A stretch of DNA of 64,000 nucleotides from the NCBI RefSeq assembly GCF_002775205.1, contig NC_036447.1, forward strand, positions 21,186,501 to 21,250,500, read 5' to 3'. The DNA comes from Xiphophorus maculatus (taxonomy: Eukaryota; Chordata; Actinopteri; Cyprinodontiformes; Poeciliidae). The notes under the pieces were generated by a model, which saw only the letters and a program-made list of their open reading frames with translations, was not told the DNA's origin and did not search any database. Shown here in pieces: positions 48,001 through 60,100 of this stretch. A program made the position numbers and the translations under genes. How positions within the stretch are numbered: the stretch's first letter is position 1; every line of letters begins with the position of its first letter.

Positions 48001-48598
48001 TATTTTAGCATTTTCAATTACATTGAGAATTGAAACCAACTTTTTTAGATAAAAAAAAAAATGAAAAAACGACATGTAGATCAATGAAACTTTTACATTT
48101 AAAACCAAACTCAAAAATATATTACATTTCTGATTTCATTACTGATGAGAGCTTCTGCTGGAGGAAAGCATGAACATGTGATCCAACACCAATAGAAACT
48201 GCAGGTTGCCATGTTTGAAACTTGAAGCTGAAATAAAGGAAATTTCTCAGACCCTGTGACTTAAAGAACCATCTCAAATGTATGAATGAGCTTCGGCTAC
48301 GCTGTTAAATCTTGAGAAATGTTGCATCCCACGCTTCGGAGCGAATGGGTCTCACCTTCTCCAGGTAGCGGGCCAGACGGTCGTTGAGGTTCTGCATGGT
48401 GAGCTTGCCTCCGTTAAACACAGGCCGTGCAGAGCACGAGGAGTTGAGGTGCGACCCCTGGGAGATGCGCGTCCCGAAGCAGCCGGCTCCTCCATACACG
48501 CTGTGCGAGTATCTCTGGGGGCCGATGCAGGAGGACTCCAGCATCCAGCCTCCCAGGGAGCTGGAGCTGAAGCCCTGCTGGTTGACAGGCACAGACAT
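43298..48598 (-). CDS. Type I keratin E (diverged, extra intron)
   Basis: Exons in gene order: 48598-48356, 47319-47194, 46119-46037, 45915-45759, 45674-45513, 45421-45296, 43865-43636, 43548-43511, 43404-43298; 1272 nt, 423 residues. Internal lengths 83, 157, 162 and 126 are the type I signature. The first coding block, a single exon in A-D, is split here: exon 1 stops after [13 protein letters not shown] (residue 81) and exon 2 resumes VRSLENKNRELQ. The head has SVYGGAGCFGTRIS, and the NEKxT motif is replaced by GGKLT. The last rod exon is 230 nt and ends EYRRLLEGEG (361-370) plus YEQKK; a 38-nt exon and a tail with KTIVEEIVNGQVVSSSVDT follow. The donor of exon 2 (GAG-GTGCCG) is weak. TATAAAG lies at about 48683-48689 on the minus strand. 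It is a type I keratin of a separate lineage from A-D; no orthology is claimed. Confidence 0.93.
44948..45006 (+). repeat. TG microsatellite followed by a 23-G run
   Basis: A (TG)n tract of about 36 bp runs straight into about 23 consecutive G residues (44984-45006), inside intron 6 of keratin E. On the keratin strand this is poly-C followed by (CA)n. Confidence 0.9.
47322..47350. repeat. CA/GT microsatellite in a splice acceptor
   Basis: On the keratin E strand, about 13 GT units immediately precede TTATAG, the acceptor of exon 2, replacing a normal pyrimidine tract. Confidence 0.85.
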
Positions 48599-48699
48599 TA
48601 TGCTGCTGAGCTGGAGGAGGCGGTGGAGGAGGTGCAGGCCTGCAGGAAGGACTGGACTGACTCTGCTGTGGACAGCTGGGCCCTTTATAGAGACGAGAC

Positions 48700-51600
48700 C
48701 GCGTCAGGGCCCACAGCATGACAACCTGAGGTATGCACATAGCATAATAGAGATTTACAAGTAAATGGGCGTGAGGGGTGGGAGGGCGCATTTGTGTCAG
48801 AAAGGTTCAATCATCTTGTTCTGCAGCTCAAAACTGACAATTACACTGATATCCGGCTGTTTGCTGGTGCCTGGGGCAAACATGCAGGGCTCTGGGTGGT
48901 TTAAACGCTGTAATTCCTGAAATGTAGTAGGAGATCATATCAGATGAAGAAAGCTGATACCCAGGGCGTTTTAAGCAAAACACCCTGTACTATCATTGTG
49001 GATCATTTTTCTCTGCATATCAATACGACTTACTTCTGAATATAGGAACAAACTCCTGTGCATTTCAATGCAATTTTATGTGAAAATCAATTTTAGGTGA
49101 AAGACTGTGAAAGTGGAAGGACTAATTGCACTGAGACCCCTTCACTTTGACATGATTATTCAATAAAATCCAGTGCAAACAGCTCACCTCAGTAGACTCC
49201 TCATGTGTGTGACTTCACCTGAGTATAAATTCAAGTGTTGTGTGGACGACTCAGATGTTTGTCAGTGAACATTAGAGAACGAACAGCATCATGAAGATCC
49301 AGAAACACAGCAAGCCGGTCAGGGAGAAAACTGGAGAAAAGTTTAAAGTCCGGATATTAAACAAGATCCTGATCTTTGAACATGTTCAATGTTCACAAAG
49401 GTTGACCAAATGGCTTCACAGTCACACCAGCAATTTGCAATCTGCTAATGCTATTAGCTTTCTAAAAAACATTTTTCACATTAACGGCTGTGAAAAAACC
49501 CCCAAATAAATAAATAAAAACAAAAAAGTGAAGACTTCTAAATATAAAGCATCTCATACTCAGTCTGTCAACAGCCAGGGAAGAGTTGCATATTTAACAG
49601 ACATTAAAATGAAATCATGAGGCATGATTGGCTAATGCTAATGCCAGATAAACATTTCTGTCTCTAAACGTGCAAATCTGATGTAGAGCGATTCACTCCA
49701 AAAGAGCTGTGTCTTTAATTGCAGCAATAGATGGTTCTACAAATTGCTGAATACAAATGCGCACCACACTAATCAGATTTTGACTCGTAGTTATAAACAA
49801 CCTTGTGTTGGTCCATCATATAATCTATAGTTGCCATATGACAAAGTGCTATTAACTCAAACTTGTGCTGTCTTTCACCTGAGATCTCATTACAGAGTTC
49901 TCAAATAACCTGTGTTAGTGAAAGGCTGAATGTTTGGACAGCTCTCCTTTAGGGAGAAATGCAGCCGCAAACTGAAGGGCGAGCTGCTAGGCTGACATTC
50001 AGCAAGTGTGCAAAAAGCATCGTCACACGGTCCAGAACCGGTTAGTATTAGTAGGATGGTAGCTAAAATAGAAATAAAATTATTAATTTATTGGTGAATA
50101 TAATGAAATAAATTGGGGGGTGGGAAAACAAAACAACAAGAGTAGTTATTTGTTTGACACCTTTTTCATTGGTTTTTTCATGTAATCCTCTTAGCAACCA
50201 AGACAAAAAAATGTAGTGTTTCATTCATCTCTGCAGTAAGTCCAGCTCGCACCAAAACAAGGCCAGTCAGACATCTTGTCTTCTTACGTTTCTTTTTTGG
50301 TTTTTTTTGTTCCTGGTGAGAACTGAAAAGTGAGCAGGTGGACGCGAGCGCGAGGCAGCACCTGCTCATCCGTACGGTCGAGGTCACAGATCCGCTTTTG
50401 GCCAGACACACGCCTGGCTGACACATTTCTGAGACGACCATCTGGATATTTTATCCGTGAAAACAATTTAAAAGCAACAGAGAAAACTTTCTGCCGTCTT
50501 CACGGATAAACAGGGCGTGTGTGCATTTTCTGAATGTACCAGTCTGATCTGGGAATCTGGTCCTGCGAGAAAGCTGACTGTCTGTGGGCCTTGATGCGTG
50601 TGATGCTGCACGAATAGATGCAATGATTATTTCAGCAACGCAGAATTTAAAAATGGAAAGTTTTGTTTGGTCTTGGTGTAGCTTCTGCAGGTAAATGAAC
50701 TAAAGGAATCTGACTTGCAGAGGGGGGGGCAAACGCACGGAGCAGTTGTGCAACTTCACCGTCAGACAGGTGACAGGCTGGAGACCGTTCACGTCTGAAG
50801 GTCCTGAGTTCCTGCTGCTTTACGAGGATCTAAATCACACTGACCCCTGGCGGAAACGAGCCACTCGAGAAAGAAAATCTATACTGAGTGTAAACACCAT
50901 TAACGCCTTCTAATCTCTGAGGTGGCGTCACTAACAGGATAGCAATTCGTCACCCAGGAAGTCCAGCAGCAGCTCACTTCCTGCTGAGGCTCGTCGCCAT
51001 CCTGCTGGACCCGTGGTAAAGATAACGAAAAACTTTCCCCACAGAGAGAAAGGAAAAACACATCCAAGTTTTTAAACTTCCACTGTGAGTATTCAGAGGG
51101 AGCAGCGGAGGCCTGCTGGTCATTTTCCACACAAACGGAAACAAGTTTTCGCCTCAATGTCACAGAAGTTCAAAATCGCAAAGTGGGACGTCTCCGGGTC
51201 AATTTGACCCATCGCTAATTTGTAGTCATTACCATTTTGATCAATTAGTTGGATAAATACTCATAGACAAAGCTCAAAATCCCACAAATAATATCTTCCT
51301 TTGTCTTGCATTGCTATATCTCCATTTCCGATCCCCGTTTGGACCAGTTGATCCACATGAACCAGAAGCCCTGATGAAACCAAAATCATTTTCCTCCTGA
51401 GGGTAAATATTAGTCACATAACTACCTTCCTGTAGAGTGAGAGTCGGCTACAGGAATCACTTTAAATTGCCAATTTAGAGAAACTATTCCAAAGAACATG
51501 GTCGGTAAGAAACGTCCATCGACAGGAGCTTTTTTAATACGACCACAAAATCTCGGGTGAAAACAAACCAAACTGCAAAAGGACTGTGAAGCCCTAAAAG

Positions 51601-52400
51601 ATTCATAGTGGAACCAGATTTACAGAAACGAGAAAAAGGACAATAACATTAGTAAAAAAAAGGAACTTTTTTTTTAAAATCCACTCAACTCAAATGATCA
51701 ACATTTTAACAGAACTTGAAAATAATTCATGCCCCTCTTAATGATCATCTTAAAATATACATTTGTTTTTGTCACAGTAGTCAAACCCTTCTTATAGCTC
51801 CTGAGCAGCTTTTTGCACGATTCAGGTGGAAATTTGATGGTTTGTCTTTGGTGCTGAGCTTCAGATCTTAAGACGGCGAAGGGGCTCATTGCCATCACCC
51901 TAATGCATTACCTCTGGTCAGAGGAAACGACTGGTAGAAGTCAAAAATCACTTTCTTTTAAGCTTAGCCAATATAGAGAAATGCAACATTTCAGTAAAGA
52001 AATATTGCATTTATACTGAAATTCTAAAAAACAAACTAATAAATGTGTTTCTGTTTTTATCAGGGTCTTCCTCTATACAAATTTCAATTTCAAACATTGA
52101 AAGCTTTTTGGGGTTTTTTTAGCTTTTTTTTTTTATTGCTTTGGTTGACATTTCTGTGTTTATGATCTGCAGGGCTTCTGCAGCTCCCTTGAGGCTGAAC
52201 CATTATACTTGTATTGGCTACAAGCAGCTCTAAAACGTTATTGAATTTCTTCTTTAAACTCATCGACTTGTTTTATTGTTATTGCAGTGCGAAAAGCATA
52301 ATTACGGGTTTTAAGGTGCGTTGTTTCCTTTACGCACTTCCTTCCCGAGCATCTGTCTCCCAATCCATCAAATGCCCCCGGATGAAGGTTCTTATCAGTC
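48700..52400. other. Intergenic between keratin E and gastrin
   Basis: Mammals carry EIF1 at the corresponding place. I looked for its conserved peptides on both strands and found none. A lone GGGTCAATTTGACCC palindrome lies at about 51197. A TATA-like box with a following 72-codon frame at 49291-49509 is described among the findings. Confidence 0.5.
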
Positions 52401-52415
52401 TTTGATTTTAGGTGG

Positions 52416-52497
52416 TATAAAAGAGCTGACCGACTCTCGGGTCTGCAGCCGAGGCAGCGTCTTTCTTCGGAGTGAACGTCCCATCCCATCCTCACAG
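52416..52497 (+). promoter_or_regulatory. gast: Gastrin TATA box and non-coding exon 1
   Basis: TATAAAAG at 52416-52423 precedes a transcribed leader that ends at a donor, CACAG-GTACTT, at 52497. A GATA-like CTTATCAG stands 20 bp upstream of the TATA box. A leader exon before the coding exon is the usual layout of gastrin/CCK genes. Confidence 0.65.
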
Positions 52498-52586
52498 GTA
52501 CTTTTTATTTTTGGTATGCAATATCTCGTGTGCATTTCTAACTGATTTTTTCTCTCTTTTTTTTTTTATATCTTCTTGGTGCAGAA

Positions 52587-53033
52587 ATGTCCAGAAAAGT
52601 TATTTTGGTCTTTGCGCTGTTGGTGGCGTTGATCGCCTCTGACTCTGCGGCCGCGCCTCAGAGCGCCGCGGCCGGACAGGCGAAGGGGGCGGACGTCCTG
52701 CAGCGGCTCCTGGCCAAGAGGGAGAAAGCGAGGGAGGCGTCGGCGCCCCGGGCGGAGAGACGGGCGCACCTGTCTGAAGACGAGCGGGAGATAATGACCA
52801 AGCAGGTCATGCAGGCCATCGCAGGTACGCCGGGGCGGCTGAGAATGTTCCCTTCTGATTATCTGATCAGATGGGTGAATGTGCGGAAAGTGATCAGATC
52901 TGTGCACTGAGGTGTTGTGTGTGTGGTTCAACGTAGGAATGGTTTGTTCACAGAGGTGATGAACTCTGACTGCATGTTGGGCCGCGACTACCAGGGCTGG
53001 GTGGACTTCGGACGCAGGGACGCAGCGGAGTGA
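52587..53033 (+). CDS. gast: Gastrin preprohormone
   Basis: Gastrin/cholecystokinin family hormone, secreted by gut endocrine cells and acting on CCK-type receptors. Coding exons 52587-52824 and 52954-53033 give 105 residues; the second starts after TTCACAG. A signal peptide with hydrophobic core VILVFALLVALIA (residues 5-17) is followed by a basic, alanine-rich propeptide. The C-terminus DYQGWVDFGRRDAAE (91-105) holds the receptor-binding W-V-D-F. Gly99 serves as amide donor, Arg100-Arg101 as the processing site, Tyr92 (after an acid) as a sulfation candidate. Arg90 before it could release an amidated octapeptide. Val replaces the Met of CCK (WMDF), which with the synteny to keratins and HAP1 identifies gastrin rather than CCK. 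AATAAA follows at 53103-53108. Confidence 0.95.
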
Positions 53034-53102
53034 GGAAGGACAGCAACTCTGTCCTGGTTTTTCTTCACCATGTACAGAAAAGTTGAGGCTTGAAAATGTA
53101 TA

Positions 53103-53108
53103 AATAAA
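53103..53108 (+). terminator. gast: Polyadenylation signal of gastrin
   Basis: AATAAA 70 bp after the gastrin stop codon. Confidence 0.8.
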
Positions 53109-53206
53109 GATCTTTGCAGAATGATCTCTGCAGTCCGGACTGATTTCATCTTCACTGAAAGACATTCAAAGCCGAAATGGATGAAAATGTACGTTTTTTG
53201 TTTTTT

Positions 53207-54116
53207 TTTATTCTCAGGTGGTAAAAGACACACCGACAGAGAGCTGGCAGACTACAGTGGAAAGCAGTGCAGAGAAACAGGAATTTGGCATATTTCGGTC
53301 AAAAACTAATTACAATGTTGTGTTCATGATTTCTTCCCTTTTAAAGCCACAGTATCCTATGCCATTTTTTGCTACATTTGATTGCTCTGAATGTTCAAAC
53401 ATTAAAAGATTGAGAAATCACTCTTAATGCCCAGAAAAATGATCCTGATCAGATAGAAATCCCAGCGGTTTAACAGACTCCTGACGGTGTGAAATACAGC
53501 AGAATCGACATGATCTGTTCCTTTGTACGCTGGAAGTCCAACCCGTTCGCTCGGGCGTGGCTCAGATCGACACACAAAACAAATCGGAGATGAGAAGATA
53601 TGTGGGAGGATGAAGGACGTCATCGCAGCGCTCCTGTATCAGTTTCTCTCAGTGTAGCAGCTCTAAGTTACAGGAAAACCAGTGCTTTGGTGCATCTGAA
53701 TGTTCTTCAGTGCCACAACGTCAGTTTATACTGCATGTAGTCTTTTTTTTCCCTTAAATAGCAAACAAGAATACTACTATTTACACTTTGGAAACTAAAA
53801 AAAACAACAAGTGATTACATTATTTAAAACCAGCGATGGAGACAACAGTAAAATGACATTCACCAACACAATATAAAAAGATTCTGTTTGCTGTTCTGTG
53901 TGTGTGATGAGAAGCGGTAATCGGCTCCTGACATGAACACTGGCTGAGTTCATCGCTCTACCCGGTTAACGTCTCAAGCGTGGCTCCAACACATTCGATG
54001 GCGTTCTGTTTTTCAAGACACGGGGTGCTGTGGTGGGCTGTGAATTGCACGGTGGGGGAATCTCATGGCTTAATGTGAAGTCACGCAGGTGAAGAGGGGG
54101 AGTCGGGGTGAGCGTG
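53207..54116 (-). other. hap1: Probable HAP1 3' untranslated region
   Basis: About 0.9 kb without coding content between the two convergent genes. The only canonical minus-strand AATAAA seen after the HAP1 stop is at 53207-53212, about 100 bp from the gastrin polyadenylation signal, so the two transcripts nearly meet. Confidence 0.45.
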
Positions 54117-57100
54117 TCACAGTTTGGTGGGATGATTGTGTCCGTCGGTCCCACGCCGGCCCATCATTCCCCAGGCCGCCACCCGGTGCAGCCCGAGGCT
54201 CTGGAGCTTCTCCACCAGGTTCAGGCTGAAGAGGCTCGACCCGGGGCTTTGGTCCGAGGACGAGCTGCGTCCTCCCGTCTGTGTCACGGCGGAGGTCGGA
54301 GGAGGCGGCGGCGGCGGCGGCGGCGGCGCGTAGTGCAGGTTGCTGTAGGGGTCGGTGGAGGCGGAGATGCCGTGTTGCTGCAGCAGCTCCAGCAGTCCCA
54401 GGGATGCGGTGGCGCCGGCGGTGGAGGCGAGGCTACTCTGGTGAAAGTGCTGGAGGACGGAGGAAGACGAGGCGCTCACGTCCTCACCGTCCCGATGAGG
54501 TGGCAGGCTGAAAGAGCGAAGGCTGCAAACCAAAACATTAAAAAAAGAAAACATGAATGCAACATTAAATATAAGCTTTATATACGTGCATGTGTCCATT
54601 CACAAACAGCAGCGTGCAAAAGGTTTATTCATATTCTCAATATCTTACTTCCAAGGAGCCACACCTTTAACATTCTTAAATTTTAATGTACAGCTAACTA
54701 TAATTTAGCTGTTTATAATCAGAAAATACATTAAAGTAATTACAACTACATGTGTTTTGTTCATGGTTGCTAGTATTAATGTGCTGACAGATCAAATTTA
54801 AAACTGATCGTCCTACATATTATTACAGCTGGACATATTATTAAATTAAGATACAAAAAAATAGTCATTTCATTTCATACATAAATCTATAGTAAACTTG
54901 TAATAAAATAACAAAAAAAAATATATGAAAAATATAAAATTGAAATAGCCAAAAACAATGATTTATTAAAAATATAAAATATTTGTATACAAATCCAAAA
55001 CATTAATAACAAATTATTAAGTAATACTTGTTGATGACATATAACAGAAACATTTTTCATTTTGTTATGTTCTATTTTATATTAGAAAACATTGCCTTTC
55101 TTAAAAACAATGTTAAGATAATAAAAACAAATCTTAAAAATATCTGTAAGAATATTGATGTGATTATATCAAAGATATGTTGCATATTATGAAAAATAGC
55201 AATATAACAATAACAAACATATAAATTATTCATAATAATAATAACAGCGTTAAAAAATGTAAACAAAGTCCAGATAAAAAGAAGAAATAAATTTGAGGGC
55301 TAAAATCAAAGTCTGGCTCCTTCAAAGGAAAACATGAGTTACAAAACAAACTTTTGCAAAACTGGTGACAAAACAAGTTTTGGTTATTTTGGTGATTCAT
55401 CTCTAAAAAATGGAGAAGCGTGTTAGTTTGTTAAGAATAATAAGGCAGCATCTGTTTGTTTAATGAAAACTTAAAGAAAGAAAAAGCCGATTAATGCAAA
55501 ATGACAGCCGAGACTTCAGTCAGCTTAGACGACTTTAACATCAGCAGTAAATAAAAAAACATTAGTACACTGTGTTTAACACAGAGGCAGAGGAAAAATA
55601 CTGAACTGCAGTTAAAAGTTGCTTTTTTTTAATGGGTAAAATGTGGTCTATTGTTATTATGTTATTTATTGAAGAGAGAAACCTGAGAACAAGGAGCTCA
55701 CAAAAAAACGCAGCTTGTGTTACATTAGCACAATCAGGTTGAGAAAGTCTCTAGTGGGGGAGTTTTTATATCAAAGTCTGATGTATGATTTAACTTGTAT
55801 AAATTAAACAAGTTTGTCTAATGAAATTTAACAGGAGAAACTGGAGAACTGATGCCAAACATGAGATGAAGCTTCAAGACAGCAAGGAGAATCGATCTGA
55901 AGTGGCTTGAAATGAAGAAAAGCGTCTGGACTGCAAACGGGTTCAGATGCTGCTTCAGGAATTACAGAGGGCTGATTAATAACTCACTGATTTATCCACT
56001 AAATCTGTGCACATTAATTGTAAATACATAATGGAGTAAACATCTGATCGGGGGTTTTAAACAATTACTTCGAGTTATGGAGTTAGATTTAATCTTCAGT
56101 CCTTAACATTATCAAACCTTTCACAATAACACATTTTGCTGAACAATAAATTGTCCCAGAAATTATTTTGATAAGCAATAATATTGTTGTTTTGAGATAA
56201 TCTACAGGTAATATATTAATAACGGCATAATATGGTAAAAACTCAGCCCTCTCAAATACTTTTAAACTTTAATTGATAAAACACAACAAAAAAAAATAAA
56301 ACACAACAAAAAAAAAAACAATGAATAAAAGGGAAATAAAAACAACACACAACAGAAACTGTGTATAAAATAAATAATGGAGTCTCCCAGCTAAATTTCC
56401 CTTCAAAAGATATTATTCATTATATCTCTGTCTCATCAGTTTTTCTTTGCATTTGAGACTTGGGTGTCTGTCAAACAAACATATATGAACAATTTATCCT
56501 CAAATGCAGTTAACTGTTAGTGTTTCTGCAGCTGTAACTTCACATTAAGCTGTAGTTTAGCCACATAAACATGTGACTCTGCCTCCGTGGTTAATAGTTA
56601 GGATGCCAGCAAACATTTAGCATATGAATCAGATAATATGCAGGCATCCGCTGGGCTCTTACTTTTCCCTGCAGGCTGCTTCTAAAGTTTCAGAATGACC
56701 CTCGACAGACGTTTTCTACCAGAGGAGGGGCAAAGAGGACAAAGTCAGGAGGGGGAAAACGGCAGGAAACAAGACAGGAAATCTGGAAATTTTGATTTGA
56801 TATAAAGAAGAAAAAAAAGAAACATTTGATCAGCTGGCTTGAAATTGTTCAACTTTATCGAATATGAGAGTGAATTCAGTCAGAAAATCAACAGACATCA
56901 GCAGCGTGACCTGCAGAGCTCTTACCGATTGGAGAAAGAGGGGACGAGAGGGGAGGGTTGGAGGACTTTGCAGGTGGTTTTGGGATGTGTGGGGAAGGTC
57001 TGAGGGAGGTTGGGACCCGATGAGGACGCTGACCGGTTAAGGGAGGAGACACAAATATTAAACCTCACATGGAGGAAAACCCACACATCTTTTAGGCTTT

Positions 57101-60100
57101 TAATAAGCTGACGAGGATTGAGAAATTGGAAGATATTTTAAATAATCATACGTCTTACCCAAACCATGAGCTGCAGAAAACTGCGAGAGGTCAGGCTCAT
57201 CCTCCTCCAGGTCGTTCAGGCTGTAGACGTGCTGCACGTCCACCTCCAGCTCCTTGAAGTCCTTGGTCAGGACTCCAGGACGAGGGTGGAGGATGCCCCC
57301 CAAGTTTGGTTTAGCCAGCTGCTGCCAGTGGTGCAGAGTCACTGAGCCTGATGGAGAGACAGACAGACAGAGGACTGTCTCCAAACCGTCTTAAACAAAA
57401 ACACAGATTACTGAGCAGATCCTCGCTTGGCTCAAACATTTTTCTATGGTTTTGTTTTCTGGATTTGTCACTTTCTGGATGGTTTGTAGTAATAAAGCAC
57501 CACAATAGTACTTTTCCAATTGAAGTTCATGTTGAGAAGCGCAGGCTAGTTGTTGACTTTTTCTGATGACACAAAATATGTAGCGTTTCTTTGATTTTTT
57601 CTTTTTCTGGACGACCTTAGGATTAAATCCAAACTTAGTGGAAACTAACAGCCATGTTTGCAACAGTGGCAGGTTTTGGGCAATGTTTCTTTTCAATGAC
57701 AACACCATAGCATAGTTTGCATTCTTAGACAAAACTGTCTGTAAGTATTTAAAACAGGGGTGTCAAACTCCAGTCCTCAAGGGCCGCTGTCCTCCAACTT
57801 TTAGATGTGCCTCTGCTGCACCACACCTGAATAGAATAATTAGGTCATTAGCAAGACTCTGGAGAACTGATCTACACAAGGAGGAGGTAATTAAGCCATT
57901 TCATTCCAGTGTTTTGTACCTATGGCACATCTAAAAACTGTAGGACAGCGGCCCTCGAGGACTGGAGCTTGACACCTGTGATTTAAAACATGCGGGCCGT
58001 GAGCTAATTACACATAAGTCTACATTCAGTTTGTTTTTTGCTTCCTTTTTTCAGTATACGTTCCTGACTGAGGTTAAGAAGGTAAATGAATAATTTTAAA
58101 CTTTCAGTCCAAATATTTTAAAGGCAGACATCCAAACAGTTTATTTTATTTGTCTAATGTTAATTGACTTCCCCTCACGTTTAAAGTGAACTCTTGTGTG
58201 GTTTGAATGCGTATGTGGATGCCAAGCGGATTGAAGACTCCTCTAAAAGTGGGAAGCGAACTACAGCGTGGAGCATTCTGGGTAAATACAGCCTAAACAA
58301 ACATACGTCTCTAGTGGTAGCGAGAAAAATGGTTTTTGGTCTTAGATCAAAAACAAAACAGAGAAATCCTACAAATCCTAAAATCTGATGCCACTTCACT
58401 TTTGTTTACATTTTGTGAAGAAAGAAATTGAGCTCATGTCTTCACCTGAGATTTTCAAGTCATTTCTTTGAGTAGTTCTTGGTGCAGCGCCACCACAGGC
58501 GAGGAGGTACAGAAGCTTTTCAATAAATTTGGATCTTTTGACAGCACCGAACCGGACCAAATGTTGCAACTTTAGTCGCCAATCAAACTGAGTCTAACAG
58601 ACTATCAGGTGTGAAAACAGCTGTAAACCATGCTTGAAAGTTTAACCTTTTTTACCTTCTAGAGGTTTAACGATCTGCAGGCGGTCTGGCAGGTAGGACC
58701 TAGACCCTCCTGAGGAGCCGCAGGAGTGCCGTGAGCTCCCGTTGGAGTAGTTGGTGCCGGTCGATGCAGCTGAGCTGGAGGCAAGGCTGTCGTTTGGTGT
58801 CAGGAAGCCGCTGGAGCCGTCGCCCTCCTCGCAGTTTGCCGCCAAGGCGCGGAGTTTCCGTTCTCTCTCCACGTCGAAGAAAGGCCGGTCAGAGGCGTGG
58901 CTCTGCTGGCGAGCCGACAAGTTGCGCAAAGCGGTTTCCAGGTCCTGACCTCCGGGTGTGCCTGGCTGACCCAGGCGTTTTGGCCCACTAACACTGTGGG
59001 GGAGAAAAACAACGATGACTTACATGAAGTAAAACAAAGTGAGTTTCAGCCACTTCCTGCCGCTCCGGAAGCTCACTTGCTGTCCTCTCTCTGAGTGGAG
59101 CTGGAGCCGGGCTTGTCCTCCAGGATTAAGCTGGCATTGTCGGAACCGTAGAAGCTGGTCCGAGGGGTGCTGGTGCAACTGGACACAGGGCTGGAGCCCG
59201 GTAGTCCTGGTGAGTGACACTGGGACCGCATCCTCCCTGCTTTGTTCGCCACCTTCACTGTTTCAAACACGCGATATGGATGGTTCCTGCCAGGAGAGAC
59301 CAACAACGTCACTAACACTTATCACTAAACTCTGTAATCAATTTTCTGGAAAATTAGGAGTAAAACTAAATAATACAATCGTTATTACAACACAAAAAAA
59401 TATATTTTATTTACATAATTCTCTGGGCCGCCCTTCATCCCACACTTGGGGGCGCCACTGCTGCTAAATGCAACTTCTTGTGGTTTTCTATCAGAAATTG
59501 CCTTTTTCCTCCTCATTCTCTACAATCTAAGTCACGTCATTTATTTGCAGAACTTTCTTCTTTCAAGGTCAAATGGCAAATCCTTTGCCATTAAAACACA
59601 CTTAACAAAATAATTAGTGTCATTTTGTGACTTTTGCACTTTTATTTGCCCAACAAAAAGTTGTAAAAAATGAATCAAAGGAAAATTTTATTACCCAAAC
59701 GAATCAATCAAAAATAATCAAATTCGGATCTATCATCTTTACCAATATTAACCCCGATCTAATTTTGTACTCTTGGACAATCACAAGCGGTGAGAGTGGT
59801 TGTTGTTTCTGATGACAGACTCACTTGTACTCTGACGGAGCGGGAGAGTCCAGACCTTTCCGGAAGGTGCCTTCTATCTCTGCAGCCAGAGAGTCCATGG
59901 GGAGGACCGAGGCCAGCGCGGTGTACCGCTGCACCGTGCTGTTGGGCAGACTCTTGTTTCGCAGGTTCTTTATGTCCTTCTGTGCCTCGTGCAGCATGTC
60001 CTCACACTCAGAGTACTTGTCTTGCAAGTCCTTGAGCTGCAATATACAAAAATAAAGACACACATTAAATAACTAAGATGAGTTGTTAAGCAGACATTGC

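Noticed and set aside
51190-51215. GGGTCAATTTGACCC palindrome as a hormone-receptor site
   Set aside because: The same motif bounds a repeat block at 7.2-7.9 kb, so it is more likely repeat debris than a regulatory site.
48700-52400. EIF1 gene expected from mammalian synteny
   Set aside because: None of its conserved peptides could be read on either strand.
54108-54686. 192-codon plus-strand frame rich in arginine and glycine
   Set aside because: Antisense shadow of the proline-rich last HAP1 exon, running into its intron.
56664-56682. 19-nt microexon of HAP1 before a good GTAAGAG donor
   Set aside because: Exon 12 (ending 56926) joins the last exon (54522) directly in frame as SNR-LRSF; adding the microexon would shift the phase.
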